NCBI GenBank assembly: GCA_026712905.1
Contig: JAPOPM010000248.1
Location: 1 to 46,116 of the forward strand
Length of the DNA: 46,116 bases
Source of the DNA: Deltaproteobacteria bacterium
GTDB taxonomy: Bacteria > Desulfobacterota > Binatia > UBA9968 > JAJDTQ01
Direction of reading: 5' to 3'
In this document: one piece after another, positions 30,728 through 39,290 of the stretch
How the letters are laid out: each line of letters opens with the position of its first letter
Numbering within the stretch: the first letter of the stretch is position 1
The notes under the pieces: model-generated
The model's input: only the letters and a program-made list of their open reading frames with translations
What the model was told of the DNA's origin: nothing
Databases searched by the model: none
Translations under genes and position numbers: made by a program

Positions 30728-31268
30728 CTTCTTTCCCTTCCATGAGCGCGAATACCTCTCTGGTGGAATCGTTATCGGCCAGGGACTCCACTTCACGGGC
30801 CAAACGGCCCAGCGCCTCCGCGCTGCCGGCCTGCAGCTCCACCGTGAGGCCTCCTTCGAGTCCCTGCGCCACGGTGATGCGGATGCGCGGGTCGAGCTTG
30901 AGGCCGCGGAGCCGGGCGCGGACCTCGTCCTCGATGCGGGTGAGGCGCGGATAGCGCAGCCGCCGGAGCGCTTCCTTGGCGTGCTTGAGCCTGTCGTTGC
31001 GGCCCATGCGGCCGTCGGACAGGGTCGGCGCGAGTTCCTTGCGGTCCATGATGGCGGCGATGGAACAGCCGTCGCGCAACGATATTTCCACGCACCAGTC
31101 CAGGAAATCGTTGAAGTGGTTGCCGCCGAGCCGTAGGCCGCGCGCGAGCTCGAGGAGCGCCCGCTGGTCTTCCTCGCCCAGCGCCAGCCAGCGCTCGACG
31201 CCCTGGGCGTGGATACCGCGCTCACGGGCGTAGCTCGTGACTTCTTCGGGCAGTGCCATCTCGCTCAT
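30708..31268 (-). CDS. Conserved-looking protein paired with the SPL-like gene
   Basis: Protein of 186 aa that I do not recognise. ATG at 31268 with GGAG just upstream. The N-terminal part (GVERWLALGEEDQRALLEL, FLDWCVEISLRDGCSIAAI) is helical; the C-terminal part alternates beta strands (RIRITVAQGLEGGLTVELQA). No membrane segment or cysteine cluster is seen. Its 3' end overlaps the SPL-like gene by 20 bp, so the two are made together and probably act together, perhaps as an accessory or lesion-binding subunit. Confidence 0.75.
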   Translation of the reverse strand: MSEMALPEEVTSYARERGIHAQGVERWLALGEEDQRALLELARGLRLGGNHFNDFLDWCVEISLRDGCSIAAIMDRKELAPTLSDGRMGRNDRLKHAKEALRRLRYPRLTRIEDEVRARLRGLKLDPRIRITVAQGLEGGLTVELQAGSAEALGRLAREVESLADNDSTREVFALMEGKEVAAVSA

Positions 31269-31286
31269 TTCTCCAACCCCGGATAC

Positions 31287-31460
31287 GTCATTCGCGCGGA
31301 AGCGGGAATCCAGGCGGGGCGCGGCGGGGAAACACGGCCTATTGACCCCTCCCCACCCCTGGATTCCCGCTTCCGCGGGAATGACGTTCCGTTACGTAGT
31401 TGCCTCATGAGTATCGACACAGCCAGCTCCGCGGGAATGACGGTTCGGGGCGTTGGTGTC
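31287..31460. repeat. Cluster of three dispersed-repeat copies
   Basis: Two copies in opposite orientation (31287-31319 and 31346-31390) form a large imperfect inverted repeat containing CGGAAGCGGGAATCCAGG and CCTGGATTCCCGCTTCCG. A third partial copy (31427-31460) carries GCGGGAATGACGGTTCGGGGCGTTGG, nearly identical to that at 17564-17590. They fill the gap between the GT2 gene stop and the 186-aa gene. Confidence 0.75.
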
Positions 31461-31465
31461 GATCC

Positions 31466-32323
31466 TTAGCCAAGTAGTGTCTTGACGCGGCCTGATGCCT
31501 GGCGCAGCCGCTCCTCATATTCGCGCGCCATGGCTTCGTGGCCACGCTTGCGGAACCCCCGAGCGAGAATCGTAACCTTTTTCGCCATGGCCTCCAAGGC
31601 CCATTCGGTCTTCTCCTCGTCCAGACACGCCTCGACGAGTTTGGCAATGGACTGGACGCGGAAGCGGTCGAGTCCCCAGGTGGAGCGGGAGAGCTGATCC
31701 GCGTGTCCTCCCCGCTTGGTCACCAGCGCCTCGGGGATCAGCGGAATCTCGATGTCCTTGGCGATGCGCAGCCACAGGTCGTAGTCCTCGCACACCGGAA
31801 GCGACTCGTCGAAGCCCTCCACCCGCTCGAACAGGTCCCGCCGCATCATCACCGCCGAAGGGCTCACCAGGCAGAGTTCGAGGCTGGCGCGGAAGATGTC
31901 GCCGGAGGGCTTGCGGTGCTTGTTCCTCGGGTTCACGCGCACGCCGTTGCGTATCCAGATCTCTTCGGTCTGGCAGATCTCCACCTCCGGGCTGGATTCC
32001 ATGAAGGCGACTTGGCGCTCAAGCTTCCGAGGGTGCCAGATATCGTCGGAGTCCAGGAAGGCGAGATACCGGCCGGAGGCGTGGGTGGCTCCCAGGTTCC
32101 GGGCGGCGGCCACGCCGCGGCGGCTCTGGCTTAGCACGGTGAGCTTTTCGCCGTAGCCCCGCAGCCGGCCGGGGGTCTCGTCCGTGGACCCGTCGTCCAC
32201 CACGATCAGCTCGTACTCGCTCGTGGTCTGCGCCAGCACCGAGTCGATGGCCTCGCCGACCAGGGGCCAACGGTTGTAGGTGGGGATGATGACGCTGACC
32301 GGCAAACCGGAATCCTTGGCCAT
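31466..32323 (-). CDS. Family 2 glycosyltransferase
   Basis: GT-A fold glycosyltransferase of 285 aa. It opens VSVIIPTYNRWPLVGEAIDS, has the nucleotide-binding VVDDGSTDETP, the DXD-type metal motif LAFLDSDDIW and an acceptor-side GFDESLPVCEDYDLWLR with the general-base-type ED. Start ATG at 32323. It lies 15 bp after the TRAP large-subunit gene and may be co-transcribed, but no functional link is evident. Product likely a surface glycan; donor and acceptor are unknown. Confidence 0.92.
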   Translation of the reverse strand: MAKDSGLPVSVIIPTYNRWPLVGEAIDSVLAQTTSEYELIVVDDGSTDETPGRLRGYGEKLTVLSQSRRGVAAARNLGATHASGRYLAFLDSDDIWHPRKLERQVAFMESSPEVEICQTEEIWIRNGVRVNPRNKHRKPSGDIFRASLELCLVSPSAVMMRRDLFERVEGFDESLPVCEDYDLWLRIAKDIEIPLIPEALVTKRGGHADQLSRSTWGLDRFRVQSIAKLVEACLDEEKTEWALEAMAKKVTILARGFRKRGHEAMAREYEERLRQASGRVKTLLG

Positions 32324-32338
32324 GGGGTATCGGGAAAT

Positions 32339-33613
32339 TCAGCCCAGGTAACGGGTCAGGAACAGCGACAGCTCGGGAATGTAGGTGATGATCAACAGCG
32401 CCGCCACGTTGATGACGATGAACGGCACGAGCCCCGGGTAGAGGCTCTTCAGCGGCGCCTTGAACAGTGCCTGGGTGACGAAGATGTTGAGTCCGAAGGG
32501 CGGCGTGAACATGCCGACGGCCAGGTTCACGGTCATGATGATACCGAAGTGGACCAGGTCCACGCCGATGGCGACGGCGATGGGCGCGAGCAGCGGCGTG
32601 AGCACCAGGATCGCGGAGGCGGGATCGAGCAGGCAGCCCACGAACAACAGGAAGACGTTGATGGCCAGGAGCGCCATCCACGGCGGAAGATCCATGTCCC
32701 GGATCATCGCGACCATGCTCTGCGGCGCCCCGCTGATGGTCAGAAGCTGCGAAAAGACCCCGGCCGCGGCCACGATGATCAGCACCTGGGCCGTCAGGTA
32801 CATGGAGTTGACCGATACGTCCCAGATCCCCTTCCAGCCGATGTCGCCGTAGACGAAACGCGTCACCACGATGGCGTAGACGCAGGCGATGCCGGCCGCC
32901 TCGGTGGGAGAGAAGACGCCCGCGTAGATGCCGCCGAGGATGATGACGGGCATGCCCAGGGCCCACACGCCATCTCTGGTGGCCGACAGGAACTCCCGGA
33001 AGGAAAACCCCGAGGCTTCGCGGATGCCGTGCCTCACGGCGAACGCGTAGATGTAGGCGGCCATCAGCAGCGCCATGATCAGGCCGGGAACGATGCCGGC
33101 CACGAACAGCAGCACCACCGACTCCTGCGCCGACACGCCGTAGAGGATCATGCCGATGGACGGCGGTATGACGATGGCGATGGAGCCTGATGACGTCAGC
33201 AGGCCGGTGGAGAACTTCTCGTCGTAGCCGGCGTCCCGCAGCGGCCGGTAGAGCAGCCGCCCGACCGCGGCCACGGTGGCGGGGCTGGAACCGGAAATGG
33301 CGCCGAACACGGTGCAGGTGCCCACCGCGGTCAGCGCCAGGCTGCCGCGGACGCCGCCGATGGCGGCGAGGACCCAGGCGACGATGCGCCGGGAGATGCC
33401 GCCCCGGCCCATCAGGTCGCCGGCGAAGATGAAGAACGGCACCGCCATGAGAGCGAACTTGTCGACGCTGCCGAACATGTTGATGTGCACCGCCATGGGC
33501 GGAACCGGCGCGAACAGCAGCAGCACGATGGCGGAAGTGGCCAGCAGGATGACGAAGATCGGGAATCCCAGCAGCAGCAGGACCACCGGCACGACGGCCA
33601 TCACCCATTCCAC
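32339..33613 (-). CDS. TRAP transporter large permease (DctM type)
   Basis: Inner-membrane permease of a tripartite ATP-independent periplasmic transporter, 424 aa with about 11-12 hydrophobic segments. GTG start at 33613 has GAGGGG 8 nt upstream. Family landmarks are FFIFAGDLMGRGGISRRIV, FGAISGSSPATVAAVG and SIAIVIPPSIGMILYG. It works with the small permease and binding protein encoded directly upstream. A perfect palindrome (33710-33732) separates it from the small-permease gene. Confidence 0.94.
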   Translation of the reverse strand: MEWVMAVVPVVLLLLGFPIFVILLATSAIVLLLFAPVPPMAVHINMFGSVDKFALMAVPFFIFAGDLMGRGGISRRIVAWVLAAIGGVRGSLALTAVGTCTVFGAISGSSPATVAAVGRLLYRPLRDAGYDEKFSTGLLTSSGSIAIVIPPSIGMILYGVSAQESVVLLFVAGIVPGLIMALLMAAYIYAFAVRHGIREASGFSFREFLSATRDGVWALGMPVIILGGIYAGVFSPTEAAGIACVYAIVVTRFVYGDIGWKGIWDVSVNSMYLTAQVLIIVAAAGVFSQLLTISGAPQSMVAMIRDMDLPPWMALLAINVFLLFVGCLLDPASAILVLTPLLAPIAVAIGVDLVHFGIIMTVNLAVGMFTPPFGLNIFVTQALFKAPLKSLYPGLVPFIVINVAALLIITYIPELSLFLTRYLG

Positions 33614-33709
33614 GAGAACATCCCCTCGCCGAGTCTCCGGTCGGACCCTTTCACACGATGGGGCCTTGCCGGCCGCTGCGTCGCGCGTCCTCGCGTGGTG
33701 CCGGCCCCG

Positions 33710-33732
33710 AGGGGCGACCGCCGGTCGCCCCT
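33710..33732. repeat. Perfect palindrome between TRAP small and large permease genes
   Basis: AGGGGCGACCG, one central base, then its exact complement CGGTCGCCCCT. It overlaps the stop codon of the small-permease gene and lies 97 bp before the large-permease start. It can form an 11-bp GC-rich stem in the transcript and is either a REP-type element or an attenuator-like structure. Confidence 0.7.
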
Positions 33733-34273
33733 ACAGGTCATCGGTCTCGCTGCCGCCGTATCGCTCCACGACCTCGCCGGCAAACTGTCCCTTCACGTAC
33801 GAACGGAAGCGCACCACCACCGCCAGGAACATGAGCACGAAGCCCAAGAGCAGGGCGGAGTGCGGTATCACCATGGGAATCTCGGCGACGACGCTGCGCT
33901 GGCCGAAGTTCCACACGAGCTTCACCACGGTCCAGGTCTGGGGAATGACGAAGACACACACGGCGAGGAACGAAACCGCGGCGATGCCGTTGATGATCTC
34001 CTTCCAGGGCGAGGGCAGCAGGATGGAGAAGAAGTCCATCTTCAGGTGCGTTCCATCGAGGGAGACGAGAACGGCGCCCATGAACACCGTCCAGACCATG
34101 ATGTAGACCATGGCCTCGTCGGCCCAGATGATGGGCTGGAGGAAGACGTACCGCCCGATGACGTTGCCGAAGTTGACGGCGATACCGGCGAGGATCAGCG
34201 TGCCGACGATCGCCTTGGGCACCGTCACGATGACGAAGCGCAGGGGCCCCGTCACCGATTGGTCAACCGCCAC
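33731..34273 (-). CDS. TRAP transporter small permease (DctQ type)
   Basis: Small permease of 180 aa with four predicted membrane helices (for example IVTVPKAIVGTLILAGIAV, MVYIMVWTVFMGAVLV, IINGIAAVSFLAVCVFV and SALLLGFVLMFLAVVV). The YVFLQPIIWADEAMVYIM stretch and LKMDFF loop are typical. GTG start at 34273 overlaps the end of the binding-protein gene by 11 bp, so the order P-Q-M is translationally coupled. Confidence 0.9.
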   Translation of the reverse strand: MAVDQSVTGPLRFVIVTVPKAIVGTLILAGIAVNFGNVIGRYVFLQPIIWADEAMVYIMVWTVFMGAVLVSLDGTHLKMDFFSILLPSPWKEIINGIAAVSFLAVCVFVIPQTWTVVKLVWNFGQRSVVAEIPMVIPHSALLLGFVLMFLAVVVRFRSYVKGQFAGEVVERYGGSETDDL

Positions 34274-35279
34274 GCGTCCGCTCGGCCGCCTCCTTCATGA
34301 CGCGGTAGGCCTCCAGCACCGCCGGGCGGTCCTTGAGCACGTCGTCACCCACGGTGGAAAGCCGCCGCCGCAACTCCGCCTGGTCCTCGGGTGACAACTC
34401 CGCCAACTCGCCGCCGGCCTTGACCCAGATCTTGTACATCCGGTCGACGAACCCGAGGGTCCACTCCTGGTTGAGCGGATCCGTGGCCAGCGCCTGATCC
34501 AGGATCGCCTTCTGGAGGTCGGAAGCCAGTTTGTCGAACCACACCTTGCTCACGAAGCGGCCGCTGCAGATCAGCCCCTCCCCCGGCTTCAGCACGTACT
34601 TGGCGATGCGCTGGTACTTGAAGGGCACGAAGATGGTGATGCCCGCCTTGTTGCCGTCGATGGTCTTCTGCTGTATCGCGGGCACCACCTCGGAGAGCGG
34701 CATGGGCACGCCCGCGCCACCGAGACGGCGCAGGGTTTCGATCTCAAGCTTGCTGCCGAAAACCCGGAGCTTGCGGCCCTTGAAGTCCGAGAGCTTGCGG
34801 ATCGGCGTGGAGGTGGCGTAGTCCGTGGGCGCGTCGCAGGTCATGCTGACGAGCTTGAGGCCCTTGGCATCGCCGATGGGCCAGAACGCCTTCTTGAACG
34901 CCGGATCGTGCACGGTGCGGAAGCCATGCATGAGATCGCGGAATATGCCGGGCGCCGACAGCACCGCGAAGCGCGGTTCCACCCCGGACAGGAACGCCGG
35001 CGGCGTCATCACCATCTCGATGGTGCCGAGCTGGACGCCCTGCACCATGGCCGGTATCGCCCCGAGTTGGCTCAGCGGATAGACCTCGACCTTGATGCGG
35101 TCCCCGACCCGCTTGGCGAGGCCGGCCTTGAAGGTGTCGGCCCAGTTGTCGTACGCGCCCTTGGTGGTCGCGTGCCCGATCTTCATGGTGACCGGTTGCG
35201 CGGCGATGGGCGCGGAAACCAGCAGGCAAGCCGTGAATATCACGACCAGGCAAGAGAGACTCAGACGCAGGTTCAACAT
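34263..35279 (-). CDS. TRAP transporter periplasmic substrate-binding protein (DctP type)
   Basis: Solute-binding protein of 338 aa delivering substrate to the QM permease. Two tandem ATGs (35282, 35279) follow GGAGG; the second has the better 6-nt spacing. It begins with a signal peptide ending SAPIAAQ and then MKIGHATTKGAYDNWADTF. LRVFGSKLEIETLRRLGGAG and MPLSEVVPAIQQKTIDG contain the usual ligand-carboxylate Arg region and dimer segment. Substrate is probably a C4- or other organic acid but cannot be specified. Confidence 0.93.
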   Translation of the reverse strand: MLNLRLSLSCLVVIFTACLLVSAPIAAQPVTMKIGHATTKGAYDNWADTFKAGLAKRVGDRIKVEVYPLSQLGAIPAMVQGVQLGTIEMVMTPPAFLSGVEPRFAVLSAPGIFRDLMHGFRTVHDPAFKKAFWPIGDAKGLKLVSMTCDAPTDYATSTPIRKLSDFKGRKLRVFGSKLEIETLRRLGGAGVPMPLSEVVPAIQQKTIDGNKAGITIFVPFKYQRIAKYVLKPGEGLICSGRFVSKVWFDKLASDLQKAILDQALATDPLNQEWTLGFVDRMYKIWVKAGGELAELSPEDQAELRRRLSTVGDDVLKDRPAVLEAYRVMKEAAERTRGG

Positions 35280-35357
35280 CATCGACCTCCCTGTGAGCGG
35301 CCTTCCGAAATGGGTCGCGATTACATCACAGTTCCCGGCGAGCGACAAGCCGCGGCC

Positions 35358-35792
35358 CTAGACGAAACCCTCCATCTTCTTGAAGAACTGGTTCACCATC
35401 ATCTTGCCCACGCCCCCGAGCATGCGCTGGCCCACCCCGGCGATGAGGCCGCCAATCTTGGCATCCGTGCTGTAACGCAACGTGGTGCCCGCGTCGCCGT
35501 TCTCCTCCAGGTCGATGACCAGGTCCCCCTGCATGAAACCCGGGCCACCGGAGCCCGAGCCGCTCAACACGTAATGGCTCGGAGCCTGCCGGTCCTTGAT
35601 GGCCACCTTGGCCTTGTAGGTACCCTTCACCGCGGCGATGCCGACCTTGACCGTAGCCTCGTACTCGTCCGGGGCGACCTCCTCCATGCCCTCACAGCCG
35701 GGCATGCACTGAGCCATGACCTTGGGGTCCTGCAAAATCTCCCAGATGCGCGCGCGCGGCGCGTTGAATTGATAGCTGCCTTCGATCTTCAT
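35358..35792 (-). CDS. CoxG-like SRPBCC-family protein
   Basis: Helix-grip-fold protein of 144 aa of the carbon monoxide dehydrogenase subunit G (CoxG) family. It starts MKIEGSYQFNAPRARIWEIL and has the signature CMPGCEGMEEVAPDEYEATV and TTLRYSTDAKIGGLIAGVGQ. AAGGAGGAG lies just upstream of the ATG at 35792. No CODH subunits (coxMSL) are in view, so the protein may bind a hydrophobic ligand or a quinone instead of assisting CODH. It lies 78 bp upstream of the TRAP binding-protein gene on the same strand. Confidence 0.9.
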   Translation of the reverse strand: MKIEGSYQFNAPRARIWEILQDPKVMAQCMPGCEGMEEVAPDEYEATVKVGIAAVKGTYKAKVAIKDRQAPSHYVLSGSGSGGPGFMQGDLVIDLEENGDAGTTLRYSTDAKIGGLIAGVGQRMLGGVGKMMVNQFFKKMEGFV

Positions 35793-35848
35793 GCACTCCT
35801 CCTTGATAAACTTGAACCGGCCATCATAACAGCATTTGCATGAAGGCG

Positions 35849-35885
35849 AAAAAGGGGCGAGCCTCCAAAAGACTCGCCCCTTTCC
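35849..35885 (-). terminator. Rho-independent terminator after the Bug-family genes
   Basis: Arms AAAGGGGCGAG (35851-35861) and CTCGCCCCTTT (35873-35883) pair perfectly around an 11-nt loop. On the minus strand the stem is followed by a run of T, about 75 bp after the stop of the binding-protein gene at 35957. It insulates these genes from coxG-like and TRAP genes. Confidence 0.85.
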
Positions 35886-35956
35886 GCTTCAAGAGCCCGG
35901 ACGGCCGCGCAGGACGGCGAGACCGGAGCGGGCGCACGTGCCTGAGGGTCCACGCG

Positions 35957-36934
35957 CTATTTGAGAGCCTTCTTGAAGACCTCCGCGTTGGCTTGGATCA
36001 ATTCGAACTGGGTCTGCATCACGGGCAGCCAGTCGTCGCCGTAGACGGGCAGCGTCTTGGCTTTCATGCCCTTGAACGCCGCCTGGGTTTCGGGGTCCTC
36101 GATAGACTCACGGAACGCCTTGATGAGGACCGCCATACGGTCCTTGGGCATTTTCGGCGGCGCGGCCACCACCCGGCTGGCCGCCAGCACGCTCAGTTGG
36201 GGGAACCCGAGTTCGCCCACGGTGGGCACGTCCGGGTGCCGGGGGTCGCGCTTTTCGAGATAAACCCAGGTGGGGACCAGCGATCCGTCCGTGACGAAGG
36301 CCATCTGGCCCGGAGAGTCCAGCCCCAGGCCGCGGGCGTTCCCCTCGCCGCGAACGATCGCCATGTTCGAGGCCGGAGCGCCGCCGTAGCCCATGATGAA
36401 TTTGGGCTTGAACTTCATGGTCGCGGCCGTCAGCGCGGCAGTGACCCAGCCGGTGGTGCCGTAACCCGACTCGGTAATCAGCACTTCCTTGGCTTTCTGA
36501 AAATCCTCGAGCGTTCGGAGATTGTATTGTTTTCCCGCCGCCCACACGTACTGGCCCGCGGAAATACGGCCGATCCAACTGAACTCCCTGAGCTTGTAAT
36601 GCGTCTCTTTGAACAACTGGCTGACGATAGCGCCCGGCAGGTTGACGATGCCGATGGTGTACCCGTCCGGCTTGGAATTCGCCAGCAGGTTCCACGAAAT
36701 GATTCCCCCCGCCCCCGGCACGTTTCTGATGATAATGTTGACCCCGAGCTTCTTCCTCATCACACGGGCCACCGCCCGGCTGTGCAGGTCGAACCCGCCT
36801 CCTGGAAGAGCATTGATCAGCCAGGTGATGGTCTTGTTGGGATACTTGTCACCATCGGCCGCCAAGGAGCCCTGCACGGCCGCCAAGACGAGCAAAACCG
36901 CCGCGAAAACCGCCAAACAGTATCGGCGCATCAT
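35957..36934 (-). CDS. Tripartite tricarboxylate transporter (Bug/TctC-type) binding protein, copy 1
   Basis: Periplasmic binding protein of 325 aa with AGGAGG 6 nt before the ATG at 36934. Signal peptide ends QGSLAA. Family motifs are YPNKTITWLINALPGGGFDL, NVPGAGGIISWNLLANSKPD and YTIGIVNLPGA. Nearly every block is shared with the neighbouring copy, indicating recent tandem duplication. No TctA/TctB permease is nearby, as is common for Bug proteins, which often work with permeases elsewhere. Substrate unknown. Confidence 0.93.
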   Translation of the reverse strand: MMRRYCLAVFAAVLLVLAAVQGSLAADGDKYPNKTITWLINALPGGGFDLHSRAVARVMRKKLGVNIIIRNVPGAGGIISWNLLANSKPDGYTIGIVNLPGAIVSQLFKETHYKLREFSWIGRISAGQYVWAAGKQYNLRTLEDFQKAKEVLITESGYGTTGWVTAALTAATMKFKPKFIMGYGGAPASNMAIVRGEGNARGLGLDSPGQMAFVTDGSLVPTWVYLEKRDPRHPDVPTVGELGFPQLSVLAASRVVAAPPKMPKDRMAVLIKAFRESIEDPETQAAFKGMKAKTLPVYGDDWLPVMQTQFELIQANAEVFKKALK

Positions 36935-36978
36935 CGTTTACCTCCTGCATCTCCGGAACATACGGATTGTCTACAAAT

Positions 36979-37953
36979 TTACTTGAGAGCCTTCTTGAAA
37001 ATCTCCGCGTTGGCCTGGATCAACTCGAACATGGTCTCCATTTCGGGCAGCCATTTGTCGCCGTAAATGGGCGCGGTCTTGGCCTTCATGCTCTTGAACG
37101 CCTTTTCGGTCTCGGGATCCTCGAGAGCGGCGCGAAAAGCCTTGATCAGCACCGCCATACGGTCCTTGGGCATTTTCGGCGGCGCGGCCACCACGCGGTT
37201 AGCCGCCAGCACGCTCAACTGGGGGAACCCGATCTCGCCCACGGTGGGCACGTCCGGGTAGTTGGGGTCGCGCTTCTTCAGGTAGACCCAGGTCGGCACC
37301 AGCGAACCGTCCTTCACGTAAGCCATCTGGCCCGGCGAATCCAGACCCAAGGGCCGGGCGTGCCCCTCGCCCTTGACCACGCCCAGGGTAGCAGCGGGCG
37401 CTCCGCCGTAACCGGATATGAGGCGCGACTTGAACTTCATGGTGGCCGAGGTCAAGACCGCGTTGACCCAGGCCGTGGAGCCCACCCCGGAGTTCGGAAT
37501 CAGCACCTCGTCCGCCTGTTGAAAGTCCTTGAGCTTACGGAACGGGTACTGCTTGCCCACGGCCCACACGTACGGTGCCGCGGAAATGCGGCCGACCCAA
37601 CTGAACTCCCGCAGGCGGTATTGGGTTTCACGGAACAACTGGCTGATGACCGCGCCGGGAAGGTTGACGATGCCGATGGTGTAGCCGTCCGGCTTGGCCG
37701 CCGACAGCAGGTTCCACGAAATCACCCCGCCCGCTCCAGGGACGTTCCGGACGATGATGTTGACCCCGAGCTTCTTCCTCATGACCCTGGCGACCGCCCG
37801 GCTGTGGAGGTCGAACCCGCCGCCCGGTAGAGCATTGATCAGCCAAGTGATCGTCTTCTTGGGATACTCATCGGCCGCCGCCATCGAACCCTGCGCAGTG
37901 GCCACAACGAGAAACGCCGCCGCGAAAACGGCCAAACAGTATCGGCGCATCAT
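36979..37953 (-). CDS. Tripartite tricarboxylate transporter (Bug/TctC-type) binding protein, copy 2
   Basis: Periplasmic binding protein of 324 aa, paralogue of the gene 44 bp downstream. AAGGAGG precedes the ATG at 37953. It opens MMRRYCLAVFAAAFLVVATA, like its neighbour, and shares KKLGVNIIVRNVPGAGG and PPKMPKDRMAVLIKAFRAAL. Differences cluster near the ligand-pocket segments around residues 135-185 (VGKQYPFRKLKDFQQADEVL), so the copies may bind different ligands. The pair is followed by the terminator at 35849-35885. Confidence 0.93.
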   Translation of the reverse strand: MMRRYCLAVFAAAFLVVATAQGSMAAADEYPKKTITWLINALPGGGFDLHSRAVARVMRKKLGVNIIVRNVPGAGGVISWNLLSAAKPDGYTIGIVNLPGAVISQLFRETQYRLREFSWVGRISAAPYVWAVGKQYPFRKLKDFQQADEVLIPNSGVGSTAWVNAVLTSATMKFKSRLISGYGGAPAATLGVVKGEGHARPLGLDSPGQMAYVKDGSLVPTWVYLKKRDPNYPDVPTVGEIGFPQLSVLAANRVVAAPPKMPKDRMAVLIKAFRAALEDPETEKAFKSMKAKTAPIYGDKWLPEMETMFELIQANAEIFKKALK

Positions 37954-38169
37954 GTAACCTCCTTACAATTGGTGAATGTGCTGGAAAATCGCCAGCTTCC
38001 CCGATTTTGGAAGCCCGCGACGCTAGCATACGGCCGCGTGACGTGTCAACGGCGATCGGTCGGTCTGCCTTGGTTTGACATTCCCGGCGTTTACTGGTGC
38101 TGTATCAAGAACAGCCCCGCGCCGGGAAAGCGACCCGGGGAGGACGGCTCCAGCCCTTCGGAGAACGGT

Positions 38170-39159
38170 TTGCCACCATCGGCCAACATTGCCAGCCAAC
38201 CCGCGGACCGATCCGAGGCGAAACCGGTCGCCCGCCACGTCTCGACCACCCGCTGGCTGGTCTACAGCGTGTGGGCGGGACTGTGGCGCTTGCTCGTACA
38301 GATCATGCGGGTGACGCCGCCGCACCGTTTCATGCGCCTGTTCGCTCCAGTGCTCAGGTGTTTGACCCTGTGCGCGGTCTCGCGCCGGCGCATCGTGGCC
38401 CTGATGGACGCGGCCTTCGGCGACGCCTACACCCTGGCGGCCAAACGCGGTCTGGCGCGGGGCGTGCAGCAGCGAATCGCGGAGAACGTCCTCGATTGCC
38501 TCGTGCAGATGGGCTACCCCGAGCGGCTGCGCGGCGTCCTCGACGTGCAGGGCCAGGAACACCTGGAAGCAGCCCTCGCCAAGGGGCGCGGCGCCATCGC
38601 GTTGAGTTTCCATCTGGGCAACTTCGTGCTCCTCACCGCCGCCATGGGAGTGGCCGGGTATCCGGTCCACATCCTCCTGCGCGTCCTCGACGACGAAAGG
38701 CTATGGAATCTGGTGCTGCACCACAGCCGCTCGTTTTTCACCGAACTCATCCCGTCCTTTCCACGCCGCGAGGCGGTCAAGCGTCTCCTGGGCGTGCTGC
38801 GGGACAACGGCACCGTCGTGATGCTGGCGGACAACCTCAAGCGCGGCGAGCTGGAAACCACCCTGTTCGGCCAGCCCGTGCGCACGGCCCGAGGCGTCGT
38901 GAGCCTTGCGCTGCGCACGCGCGCCCCGGTGTTGCCGGTCTTCCTCGTACGCAGCTATTCCGGGAGACTGCGGCTGGTCATCGAACCGGAAATGGAAATG
39001 GAACGGACCGGAGATCTGAGCGCCGACCTCGCCGCCAACACCGGCCGCATCATGCGGCTTCTGGAGGATCTCGTCCGACGCTACCCGGACCAGTGGTACT
39101 GGCTCACGGCGAAACTGCCGCGGCGCAGCCGGCCGCGGGCGCCGAAGGACGTTGCCTGA
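38170..39159 (+). CDS. LpxL/HtrB-family lysophospholipid acyltransferase-like protein
   Basis: Predicted inner-membrane acyltransferase, 329 aa from a TTG at 38170 (GGAG 6 nt upstream); the frame is open to 37969, and GTG at 38038 is another option. A hydrophobic N-terminal segment (WLVYSVWAGLWRLLVQIMRV) is followed by RGVQQRIAENVLDCLVQMGY. The family active-site block reads ALSFHLGNFVLL: His is present but the acidic residue of H-x4-D/E is Val. Downstream FFTELIPSFPRREAVKRLL and VVMLADNLKRGELETTLFG match the family. It may be a lipid A-type or ornithine-lipid acyltransferase, or inactive. Confidence 0.78.
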   Translation: MPPSANIASQPADRSEAKPVARHVSTTRWLVYSVWAGLWRLLVQIMRVTPPHRFMRLFAPVLRCLTLCAVSRRRIVALMDAAFGDAYTLAAKRGLARGVQQRIAENVLDCLVQMGYPERLRGVLDVQGQEHLEAALAKGRGAIALSFHLGNFVLLTAAMGVAGYPVHILLRVLDDERLWNLVLHHSRSFFTELIPSFPRREAVKRLLGVLRDNGTVVMLADNLKRGELETTLFGQPVRTARGVVSLALRTRAPVLPVFLVRSYSGRLRLVIEPEMEMERTGDLSADLAANTGRIMRLLEDLVRRYPDQWYWLTAKLPRRSRPRAPKDVA

Positions 39160-39290
39160 CCCCACGGCGCAATGATAGATTCACACTAGTGTCCTGTCCG
39201 GCTAATTCGCAGCATGATCTGCGGAGGAGTTTTCGTTGTCGGCAAGGCGCCATGACGAGCAGTGGCGGGCACACAGAAAAGGAGTAATAC

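Noticed and set aside
29609-31268. Including the SPL-like pair in the candidate defence island
   Set aside because: Its GC content and codon use match the host, and a 78-bp gap plus a fresh Shine-Dalgarno separates it from the first ParB-like gene.
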